Positions 11,978 to 21,647 of a DNA stretch of 64,000 nucleotides are shown piece after piece (within the stretch, counting starts at the first letter, position 1; each line of letters starts with the position of its first letter). The stretch is from Bryopsis sp. KO-2023 (Eukaryota > Chlorophyta > Ulvophyceae > Bryopsidales > Bryopsidaceae), in contig BSYQ01000004.1 in assembly GCA_030272585.1 (NCBI GenBank), positions 4,216,001-4,280,000 of the forward strand, read 5' to 3'. Both the position numbers and the translations under genes were made by a program. The notes under the pieces are model-generated. The model worked only from the letters and a program-made list of their open reading frames with translations, made no database searches and had not been told where the DNA came from.

Positions 11978-12677
11978 AAACGGACAAAAAAAGAAGCTTT
12001 TTGCTACAAACTTCGTGGGCTCTTGAGCTCGACAGTTTGCAGTTTGCTCAACTCACTCAGTTTGCTCAGTTTGCCAGTGAGCGGAGCGACAGGGCATCTT
12101 ATCGAAAACAATTGCTTGCAAGGGCTGGCCGGTTCTGTGGATAACTTCAAGGCCGCACAAGGCCTTGCACCCCTTGGATCCCACCGACCGTCTCGCACGC
12201 GCGTTGGAGAGCGCAGACGTTCTACCCAAGGAACTGGCGCAAACAGTGGCAGCTCGCCGCTGGCGACCACCAAAACTGCACGGGACACTCCCCCCACCCA
12301 CCCTTCTTCTTGTTTCTAAGAAGCTCCTTGCTCGAGCAAGGATCGTGGAGCGTCCCCCCTCTTGGAACCGATAGCTCATACACGGAAAAAAAAAAAAAAA
12401 AAAACCTTCACAAAAAAAACAATCGTCGAAAACTGGCATCCGTCCCACCCACCGGATCGCCCCCCTCTCCACTATCGTACTGTACTTCGAGGGGTCCCGC
12501 TCTCCGTCATCCTTGCGTCATCATTGACGGGCGGCCAGCCTCAGGCGCAAGGGGACTTCCTCGAGCTAACCTATATACGATTTTGGATATGACCGTTTTG
12601 AGAATTTTTACGTTTCGTCGTTTGAGACAACATTTTTCCAGTTTCAAGTGACTGTATTTTGACTCGACTTTTTGCAC

Positions 12678-12735
12678 TTTTCTGTGGATGAGCCAAATCA
12701 GTTTGCAGAACCGTGATTCGCTCATCCACAGAAAA
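12678..12735. repeat. Perfect 16-bp inverted repeat (hairpin)
   Basis: TTTTCTGTGGATGAGC at 12678-12693 and its exact complement at 12720-12735 are separated by a 26-nt loop. It is followed at 12760-12797 by a short tandem repeat of GAGAGCGATG-type units. It lies about 200 bp upstream of the DUF924 start codon. Confidence 0.8.
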
Positions 12736-12936
12736 ACACCCAAAGAGCAGTAGCCGTTCGAGAGATCGAGAGCGATGGAGAGCGATGGAGAGCGATGATG
12801 CAAACGCTGGAAACGTGTAGAAAGCTTGATGCATTCAACAAATCATTACAAACCACTGGAAGCTTTGCTCTGTTGAGGGGCCGTCGACCGAGATAAAACG
12901 CTCCCCCCTTTGGAAGAACAGCATTGCACCGTCACC

Positions 12937-14684
12937 ATGCAGGCGGCTAGAGCCATGCATGGCTTGTTGCGATCGTCCATGTCGGTGCGTGGTTGCAATC
13001 CATTCACGCAAAGCCCCCCTCGTTGGTATTTCGGGGGGGGGGTTCGCTGGCTGAGAGAAACGTGAGTCGGGCTGAGGTTCGTCGATCGTCGGCAACCAGC
13101 GACAAGATCCAACCTCGAGCGGAATCAATTCTGAAATATTGGTGAGTCGGCGGCCAAGTGGAATGGGTTCCCCATATTGCTTTTCACTTTTCCCATCACA
13201 TTGGGCAGCTGGTCCTCAAAGAATCTTGAACAGGAATGATTCAAGCATGGGAGTTGGCCACTTTGAGTTGGGTTTTCCTTTTTCCTGTCGATGGCAGGTT
13301 GGGTGATGTTTACCAATCTAATGATCGGCTGGCATTCAGCCCCGAAGTTATGAAAAGATGGTTTGCTGGAGGCCCCAAAGTTGATGAGGTAAGCACATAC
13401 ATGCATCGTAACTGTTGTTTTTACTGGAGGGCTGCAGAATGTCTGATTTTATATTTTAAAAATTGGTTCTGTTTCAAAGCACGATGCAGACATGTCAGAC
13501 AATCAGGATTCAAACGTGGTTCCTCGATACCATCACTTTCTTTCCCCGCAACAATCAAATCAGTGATGTTTTCTCGGAAAGTGTAATGCTAGTTTCCATC
13601 GCATCTACATCTTATATCAAACTTTGTGTGAAATTGAATTGAAAAAAAGGAAATTTTGAGGCTGTTCGGAGAGGACATCCAGAAGGTGGAAAATGGCGAA
13701 TTGGATGATTGGAAGGAGCATCCTTACAATGCATTGGCATCGATCGTTATCATGGATCAGTTCGTGAGGTGCTGGTCGCTTGTTTTGGTTCCTTTGGCCA
13801 GCCATTGATTTTTTTATATACTTTTTTGCAAAGATTCCAGTTTGTTTGATGATTTGACAAATGTGGCTCCTGTTGAAACCTGGGCAGTTGAGATTGTTTA
13901 TTTTATTTTTTTTGGAACTCTTTGTAGGAGTGTGTATCGGGGAACTTCAAAAATGTGTTGCATGGATGATAAGTGCTTTGGGCTGGCCAAGCACATGGTG
14001 GTAAGTAAGTGCTTCCGAGCCAGTATTTTAAGTTCTAGCCAATCCATCATTACACCGTTATTAGTCGATTTTGTTTTTTTTTCTTTTCAGGATAGCGGAA
14101 TTACAAAGGAATTGAAATTTCTGGAAAGAACATGTGTGTATTTGCCATACATGCACAGGGAAGACCTTCAAGCTCAAAAGGTGACTTTTTTTCGGTAGTC
14201 TGTTTTGACGAACTCCACACAATTTGTTGTTCAAACATGTGATTTGAAATTCGGCGACTTTTTTGCGGGAGGGGGGGAAAGTCAGAAAAACGGAAAATTA
14301 ACTGAAGTGTGGCCGAGGGAAAAATGGAAAACAAAGCAAGAAAACCTCACAACTGTGTGAATCTTTGGGGGGGGTTCAAATTTTATTATTATGATTGATT
14401 TCTATTTCTTTCTTTTTATATATTCTTTTTTTTTTGGGGGGGGCTCCATGCAGGATTGTGCATTGTTGTACAAAGATCTGCTAGCGGAAGTCGCTCGGGA
14501 AAGCACTCCTAAAAGCAACGAGCCTCTCATCGGTGCCCTTGGACAATCCGTGAAATTCGCACAACACCACTTGGATGTGGTCGAGAAATATGGCCGATTC
14601 CCACACCGAAATGTGCTGCTCGGTAGATCGAACACCCCCCAGGAGGAAAATGATTTCAAGGAGGGGATTATTCCACAATTCTGA
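12937..14684 (+). CDS. DUF924 family protein, organelle-targeted
   Basis: Seven exons: 12937-13061, 13100-13141, 13298-13388, 13650-13768, 13928-14000, 14091-14180 and 14454-14684, total 771 nt, 256 aa plus stop. The N-terminus (MQAARAMHGLLRSSMS) resembles a mitochondrial or plastid presequence. The body follows the bacterial and fungal DUF924 pattern closely: ILKYW, FSPEVMKRWFAG, LRLFGEDIQKVENGELDDW, NALASIVIMDQFVRSVYRGT, the ERTCVYLPYMHREDLQAQ block, and FAQHH-type plus YGRFPHRNVLLGRSNTPQEE near the C-terminus. The biochemical role of DUF924 proteins is not established to my knowledge. The 38-nt intron 13062-13099 is needed to keep the frame, unless the G(10) tract in exon 1 is mis-sized. 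The acceptor at 13649 is A-rich and lacks a pyrimidine tract. Confidence 0.85.
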
Positions 14685-15214
14685 TCTGGGCGGAATTCTG
14701 ACCTTTCCTTTAGATTGATTTTGGTTTACTAATAGGATACCCAGTTCCCAGACAAATGTATGTCAGGCAAATACATAATATCTGGGAAGGAATTTAGGTG
14801 GGTGTGGGTCAATGGATGTTGCATTTGAGGGTGGCATCCTCAACGAAGTTTTTTGGTTAAAGTCTTGTTTTTCTTCTGCTGCCATTCCAGAGATCGATTC
14901 AAATCTCAATAGATCCAAATCCTCTCCCCACTGAGCGCCCAACCCAGGCCCAAATCAGGGGTTGATCTGTTCAAGTATTATGGAAATGAAATTAGCAGAG
15001 AAAACATCATCCTGTTCCGGTTCAAATCCCCGAACAAAAAAACAAAACAAAACAAAGAAAGCGATTCAATCGACAAATTCCCGAATTTTTGTCAGCCAAA
15101 AACCATCGAGTTCGAAAAACTGTGTCCCTGCATCGCCAATCGAGCAATTTTGCAAAACCCCACCTCGCTGCAAAAAGACATACAACCTCACAGGATCTGT
15201 ATCGGATGGAGTAC
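14685..15214. other. Gene-free spacer before inverted duplication
   Basis: 3' flank of the DUF924 gene. It carries a 161-codon chance ORF (14962-15447) that crosses the duplication boundary and has low-complexity composition; I do not support it as a gene. Confidence 0.4.
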
Positions 15215-15946
15215 CATATCCATATTATCCTGAGCCACAAGAACCTACAGCATTTCCACCCTCTCTCAGAAATGAAGGTGCAAACGAGGTCTCCTACCAG
15301 GAGTGGAGCTTCTTCTATGGAGCCGCCGTTCACATGACAGACGACGCACAAACACCGTACCAGGCCTTCGGATTGGTGGGCTGGGATGGATTGATTGTGG
15401 TTGTATCGTTTGTCGAGAGAGGGGAGATTGGCATGGGGCGTCACTGAGTTGGCTATTGGGCTGTGGTTCGATCGTGTGTCGCTGGCAAGCACTCGTTGCA
15501 CAGTTGAAGAAACCTTTATTGTGATTTGAGTCGCAGCAAAATTTGAAACGATAGAGTGGATCTTTCCCACATCGGCTTTCTCCTGAGTTCCAATCGAAGC
15601 CAGTGCCGAGCAGAAATCCAAAACACAGAAAAAAGTCATGCTGGGACACAGAAAACCCATTTCATCTCACTCCTATCACCTTTTCTTTCTTCCCTTTTCA
15701 TTGTTCAACATTTGGCTTGATTCCCTTGCTGCAAAACTTTCATTCAATCTTTCTCAATGTTGAAAATTACCAGAAAAGGCTTCAAAAAACACAAAAAGGA
15801 CTTTGAATTGAGCAAGAGGGCCGTCGGCCAACCACAAGCGATCAAGGCAATACAAGATACATATTTTATACAATAAGAAATAGAAAGAAAAAGGAGAGTA
15901 CTGTAGGGAGTACTTTTCCTTTTCCTCACTTCTCATACGGTTTCTT

Positions 15947-16065
15947 GTTTTTCAAGAAAAACAAGTTGTTTTTTGTTTTTCAAGAAAAACAAGTTGTTTT
16001 TTGTTTTTCAAGAAAAACAAGTTTTTTTTGTTTTTCAAGAAAAACAAGTTGTTTTTTGTTTTTCA
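15947..16065. repeat. 28-bp tandem repeat array, arm-specific
   Basis: Four to five units of TTTTTCAAGAAAAACAAGTTG plus a short T-run, each internally self-complementary (CTTGTTTTTC and GAAAAACAAG). The homologous place in the right arm (about 39260) has a single related unit, so the array expanded after the duplication. Confidence 0.8.
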
Positions 16066-16439
16066 AAATCCCCGGTTTTCCCATCAATATATATCTAATT
16101 CCCTCTCCAGATGAAATATTCTTCTTCACTCTACTTCCTTTCCGGTTTTTAGACCATTCAGCATGTTGTAGAAAAAGTTCACTGACGAACAATAAGTTCA
16201 TCCATTCCTGAGTGGATTTGGATGATCTTGTTGATCCCTGAATCCATAAGGCACGGGTGGAGTTGAACCACCTCTTTCGCCCCATCACGGCGGTGCCTTG
16301 TTTTTTCAAGGAAAAAAACCCTTGCGGGAAAAAACCTGTCTAACACTAAAAAACAAACACAAATTTTTTTGACACTGGATCGGCAGTGCATTTTTTTTTC
16401 CTTCTTTTTTTTTTTTTTTTTCATTTTTTTCATTTTTTT

Positions 16440-16680
16440 TTCTTTAATAATACATGTAGTAATAATATCAAGCACCCCTTTTTTCTTTCACCCCATTTTT
16501 CTGTAACTTTGATTTTCCATCGTTTCACTTAACACTAAATAAAAAAAGAACACCACCGTTTTCATTTTTTCATTTTTTTTTCTTTTAGTAATAATATCAA
16601 GCACCCCTTTTCTTTCACCCCATTTTTCTGTAACTTTGATTTTTCCATCTTTTCACTTAACACTATTTGAAAAAGAACAC
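16440..16680. repeat. ~125-bp tandem repeat, two units (left arm)
   Basis: Each unit contains ATAATATCAAGCACCCC, TTTCTGTAACTTTGATTTTC and AACACCACCGTTTTC-type blocks. The homologous array in the right arm (38540-38950) has about three units, so unit number differs between the arms. Confidence 0.8.
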
Positions 16681-17065
16681 CGCCGTCTTCTTCTTTTTTT
16701 TTTCTCTTGTTCTCTTGTACTTCTCCCAATTTTTCTTTTCCCCCACTGTTTACTCACTCCCCAATATTAACATCCCTTGATGTTTTGTTTTCCGAGTACT
16801 TTGATATTCCTCCAGATTCTCTTGTGGAATTTTTTTGGCATCCGTTGTTCTTGTATGGATGCACTCTGCCATCACACCTACATCAAGTCAATGAGGGAAA
16901 TTCAAATCACTGAAAAATCTTGCAGAATAATAACAGATGTTCAAATGTCAAACATCCAACAGTGCCCATATTTGATGTTTTTGAACATTTCAGGTGACCT
17001 CAAATTATTTCTACGAGATGAACTTTTTTCAGGTTGGTTTTCCTTTCACAAACTCACTCTTTCAA

Positions 17066-19486
17066 CTAAAAGTCGAAGAGGTCAGGGAGTTCCTGCTGTC
17101 GTCTCATGGCACCCTGTCTTGAAGGGGCCCCCCCAAGTCCTATGTCTGTCCTGTTGCTTCTCGTCCCGTTTCCCTCCAGTAGAAGAGGTGTTCGCGCACC
17201 AGCTCCAGCCCTGTTGCTGGACGCTGGTTTGCGATTGAAAACCTGGCAAGAAATTGATGTTGCACCTCAGAAATGTGGGGGTTTTAGAACCATTTCAGAG
17301 GTTTCTCCAGTGTTTTAACTCTTGTTTCAACACAGAAATAACATCTCAAGTAGGGGAAAAACATTTCAACCAACCTGAGAGAAAACGTGCCACGCTTCCC
17401 CCACTTGCCCCTTCAGCACCTCGATCTCCAACCCCTTCTCGGTCAACGCAAGGTGTGACGTCACCAGGGAAGTCTCAGCCACCTGGAGGTCTTTCCGAAC
17501 AGATTGGAGTTCAGCGGCGATGGACCTTTTTTCCTCCTGCTCCTTTTCGATGACTGCTGCCATCTCCTGAAAATGGAACACACCAGATCGTATCACTAAC
17601 TGATGGGGGACATGCAAATGTTGCCAAATCTTCCACAAGCAACTATGGCTGACTGGAGGAACATGTGCATTGGTTCCAATTCACTGTTGTTTATTCTTGC
17701 ATGTTTACAACACATGACATAAGACGCACCGCCATTTGACCCTTGAGCGCTTGGACATCCACCTTCAAGCTTTCGCTCTCCTTCAGGCTCCTGTGTGGTT
17801 CAAGCAAAAATTTCAATACCCAAATACAACAGAATCTGTTTAGTAATGCTTCCAAACGATACACCAAAGGGAAAGAGACAAATCACGTTATTCAAGGTGT
17901 TCATTTTTCTGCTTGGTTTTATCAACATGAACAAAACTCACTTGTCACAGGCTCTCTCCAGCGAATCCTCATGCACGCTCCGTTTCAAAACTTCTTGCTT
18001 CAGTGCATCGATCTCCTCCTGATCCAATGCCCGGAGCTCGACCAGCCGCTCATTGTCCAGTTTGAGTTGTTCCTGCAGGGATTTGGCCTTCAGCAGCTCC
18101 GATTCAAGCAACGCCACTTTCTCCTGTGAGAAGAGGAAAACACACATACTCAATCAATGCTCAGTTCTCAAACATCCAATGAAAAGCAGTTGCTGTTGTT
18201 GTTTTCTCTTCTGCCGCTCAACAAAAGAGAAATTTTATCAAGAAATCCAAGTGCGATCGTTGTTTGATTCAGATGCGTGTACTCAAAAACACCATTGTAC
18301 CTTGAGCTCCAGTTCCGCCGAGTGGGATTTTTCACAAGGAAGCCCACAAGTTTGGATCGCGGCATCGCTGCACTGGACCTTCATGCATTGAATACCGCTT
18401 TCCTTTTTCTTGATGCTCTGCTCACAGCAATCCAACACAATCAATGCATGCACTTTCACCCAACAACAAGAACCTGACTCAAGAAAAGCAATAGATTGTG
18501 GCCACATACCTTGGTTGCAATCGGTTCTGGCGGATCCCTCTTCGCAAAGACGTTTGACGGCCCCTGCTGCCCTTTCACCGAAGCCTTTTTGAGCTGACTC
18601 GGACCTGACCTCGGCTGTTTCACATCCACGCAGGTTTGCTTTTTGGATGAGCCGGCCTTCACAAGTTGTGGGACCTGACTTGGCTTCTTATCGGCTTTGC
18701 CCTGTACCTTGAACACAATCATCCAACTCAATAACAAAGCCATCTGAAGGTGCAAGCTTTTTATATAGCTCTACCCAAAAAACTTTCACCTAGCAACAAA
18801 ACACGAATTCGAGAAATCGGCAGCAGATTAAGCAAATGCAGTCACCTACCCTTGTTGAACTCGACTGACAAGCTTGGTTTGCAGTAGCCCCATCTGCATC
18901 GCACTTGTTTTTCAATGGACCCTTTTTGGGCTGAGTCGAACTCGATCTCGCCTGTTTGGCATCCGTGTCGGTTTTCTTTTTCGATGAGCGGGTCTTCTGT
19001 GGTTGCTGAGTGGATGTTTGGCTGGCTGCTCCACAGAATGGAACACCGGAATGCCTCCTCATGAATCCCCTGACGGATTCCCTCATCTCACTCATTGTTG
19101 GTTGGGCTATGTTGTTTGGACCCCTGCACAAATCAGCCACCCATGGTTCACAGTTGTATTCATTTTGATGCCCATTTTTTGGGGGTTATCCCTGGCGTGG
19201 ATATAAGCGTTCTTTCACCAGCCATGTTTTGTTTCGAATGTGAACCGTCAAGGAAAAATGGGCTCGTTGAATGCATGGGGTGTATCCATCCCTTATTCAA
19301 CCACTGGAATCCCCAAGGAATACTACAAACAAAATCAAGGGAAAGGGTTCGGATATTCACTCACATGAACGACCCTGTCTGCTCACGCAGCCTCTTGATC
19401 GCACATTCCCTTAGTCGGAGAATTGTTCTAGCCTCGGCCAGCTGCTTACGCAACTCCAGGTCAGTCGACTTGTTCTGTGGAGCCAG
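17066..19486 (-). pseudogene. Coiled-coil gene, left copy; start codon lost
   Basis: Inverted paralogue of the gene at 35682-38153. All eight exons can be matched, including the first (19486-19365, 122 nt) and last (17242-17066, 177 nt), with the splice sites I checked conserved and no internal stop seen. The base at the start position differs: the ATG of the right copy is CTG here (19484-19486) and an in-frame TGA lies immediately upstream, so translation cannot extend 5'. The next in-frame Met is about codon 41. Exon 1 differs from its twin mainly at silent positions, whereas exon 2 has several amino-acid changes (T to I, R to F, P to S, G to D) and exons 3 and 4 have in-frame codon indels. 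It is either a recent pseudogene or a gene using CTG or an internal start. Confidence 0.6.
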
Positions 19487-21039
19487 TCACAACACAAAAA
19501 AGGGTCGGTCAACACCGCCAGCAATTCAATCAATCCCATGTTATGGATCACTGTCCAGTTTGATTTTTATATGCACAAACATCTGGGGCCTTGTGCCCGA
19601 CAGATATCTGGTCAAAGGGTGGGAAATATATGCCAGAAATTGGGTCAAGCATCAGTCTAACCACCATCTGGCCAGCACCCCACTTCTGTATGAATCTGGC
19701 AAGTCAAAGCAACAGTCCTAACATGTATTGCCCTTTTTTGGGGGGTACCCTTGGTCAATGGTGCGCCAGAAATTGCACTTTCCATTGAGAAACACTAGAA
19801 ATCCTCCGTCCTATGGTCCGTATGGCCAAGCCAAAGCAACGATAACCCCCCTATATGTCAACCATTCCAAAATTGCATTTCCCTGGTCCCAACTTTAATA
19901 ATGCCTCATATAATGCTCATTTATCCTACCTCCATTGGTAAGATGCTGGTTGTTGGCAAAAGTACTGTTTTGTAAAAGGTAATGTCCACAAATTTCAAGT
20001 CCTGAAATCAAGTAGTGGCTCTGTGGTGGAATGGGGGTGGGGCCCCCTAGTATTGGGCGCCAGGATTGACCGAATGAGGGTCTGACTGGGGGCGTCAGAC
20101 TGAATGAAGGTTTGACCCCACCTGTCTGACCACCAGCTATTCAGCATTTTGACCGCCAAACACTCACTCATCCTGAAAACACACACACAAAGGCAATCAA
20201 CATGCATCTTCAATTCCATTACACATATGCTAGTGGCATGCATCTCCCCACACACATACATAGGAATCAAACAGCGGTTCCCGAAACAAATCACCCATAC
20301 GTTTCCAACATCTATTGCTATGAATGGTACAATAGTCATAGGTCGATTCCAAGAGCTTTTGTTGATGCCAGCGCAGGGAGGCCACAATTATTCGATTTGA
20401 AACACACTCCCCACAGAATTTGAGAAGGGGGGATGCACAAACTCATCAACGACAGAATGAAGATAATATCGCCTCTGCTTCACAAAAAAAAATGAAAAAT
20501 CTTTTATTTTATTTTATTTTATGATTTTATTTTTTAAATAGAAAATATCCAAGAATGGAAATCAAGAAAATTAATTTTAAGTTTAATTAATTTTCTGCCA
20601 AGAAAATTATTGTACGTCTCAACACTTCTAATTAATTGACTACTATTATTATTGTTGTTAATATTATTAATATCACGGCCACCTGGCACGAAAGCTCCAT
20701 TTCATCAATGAACTCATTTCCAAAAGACATAGCATCTGGCAGTCTGTCGTTCCTCCGAGTCCTTGTTGGTCAGACAGGAGCAACCTGCAGTCATGACCTT
20801 CCAAAAAGAAGGGAATAATGCAACAACATCAGAACAGAAACTACTCAACATCCACCAATTTTCCAACTCTCATGAATTCGATCAGCCCTTATGAATTCCC
20901 ATGACTGACATAAGGTCGATTATATTCATTACATGAATTTTATCCATTAAGGCAATCACCAATCGTTTTGATTCGGTGGGATAGACAACATCCATTAACA
21001 CCCCCAACTGTGGATGAATTTCCTTGCAGTTCTGAAAAG

Positions 21040-21050
21040 CACGTGACGTG
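21040..21050. promoter_or_regulatory. Conserved G-box-like element (left arm)
   Basis: CACGTGACGTG reads as a G-box core plus an overlapping TGACGTG half-site and is preserved in the right arm at 34115-34125. Plant bZIP/bHLH factors bind such cores. Its role here is inferred only from sequence and conservation. Confidence 0.35.
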
Positions 21051-21371
21051 TGGAAAACGAAAACTGGTACTGTGAACGCAAGTCTTGGGTTGCCTGGAGA
21101 GAGTGTCGAAACTCGAAACTCGAAACCAAATTGGGCTTATGCCTGCGTCGACACGACACGACGTCCAAACCGCGAAACCCCGCCTGTTCTCCCTTTACAT
21201 AGAAAACGACGATACGTATCCTTACTAGAACCTGGCGAACATACCCTCAGACGCGGGGCCATGAACCGGAGTCGAGGAGGACCAACCATGGAACTGCGCG
21301 TCCTCCAACGCGAGACTTTCCTCCCTTTTTGTGGCCACACTATGCAAGAGAAATGCATTTTTTCGCGTGTT

Positions 21372-21399
21372 GTATTATCCATGCTAGCATGGATAATAC
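21372..21399. repeat. Perfect 28-bp palindrome at duplication edge
   Basis: The sequence at 21372-21399 equals its own reverse complement, with GCTAGC at the centre. The right arm has only one half of it (about 33788-33801). The extra ~21 bp therefore looks like a templated insertion made when one arm was copied or inverted. Confidence 0.8.
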
Positions 21400-21647
21400 A
21401 GGAGCGCTCGTGTCCCTTTCCTTGCACAATTCTATTCACTTAACTGCGTCGCCAGACTGACACCACCGAGTCATCATTTCCGTAGGATTCTTTCAACAAA
21501 TTTCTCAATCACAGTGCACATTCGATCACCAAGGAATCGTTCCAACAGGCCTCCCTTCCATCCAGCTGCGAATTCTGAAGCGAGTGATATACCTTGACGT
21601 CCATTCTTCGCTTGGAAAGCGTGCAAGGTTCCTGACGATCTGCGAAA

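Larger units (their letters stand above)
15215..21425. repeat. Left arm of ~6.2-kb inverted segmental duplication
   Basis: From about 15215 to 21425 this sequence matches the reverse complement of about 33762-40015, at roughly nine identical bases in ten by eye, with small indels throughout. It holds a degenerate copy of the coiled-coil gene (17066-19486, minus), a ~125-bp AT-rich repeat in two units near 16440-16680, a private 28-bp tandem array (15947-16065) and a conserved CACGTG element (21040). The right-hand end is only about 220 bp from the CSN2 start codon. Boundaries are estimates from where the alignment fades. Confidence 0.85.
19487..21647. other. 5' flank of left coiled-coil copy and CSN2 promoter; no supported gene
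   Basis: Mostly part of the inverted duplication. It contains conserved AT-rich blocks, a CACGTG motif at 21040-21045 followed by ACGTG, a CpG-rich segment at 21100-21340, and the 28-bp palindrome at 21372. The last ~220 bp, outside the duplication, must include the CSN2 promoter and 5' UTR. Confidence 0.5.

Noticed and set aside
14962-15447. 161-codon ORF spanning the duplication boundary
   Set aside because: Low-complexity translation, interrupted in the matching arm, no splice or family support.
15947-16065. CRISPR-like array of 28-bp repeats
   Set aside because: Units are directly abutting without unique spacers, and the genome is eukaryotic with spliced genes.
15945-16211. ORF with a repeating FQEKQVVFCFSRKTS-like pattern
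   Set aside because: Generated by the 28-bp tandem repeat; no sign of a gene.
19095-19721. 208-codon ORF on the plus strand, matched by an equally long ORF at 35447-36073 in the other arm
   Set aside because: It runs antisense across exon 1, intron 1 and part of exon 2 of the coiled-coil gene. Its openness in both copies is explained by recent duplication; composition is not protein-like and no family is recognised.
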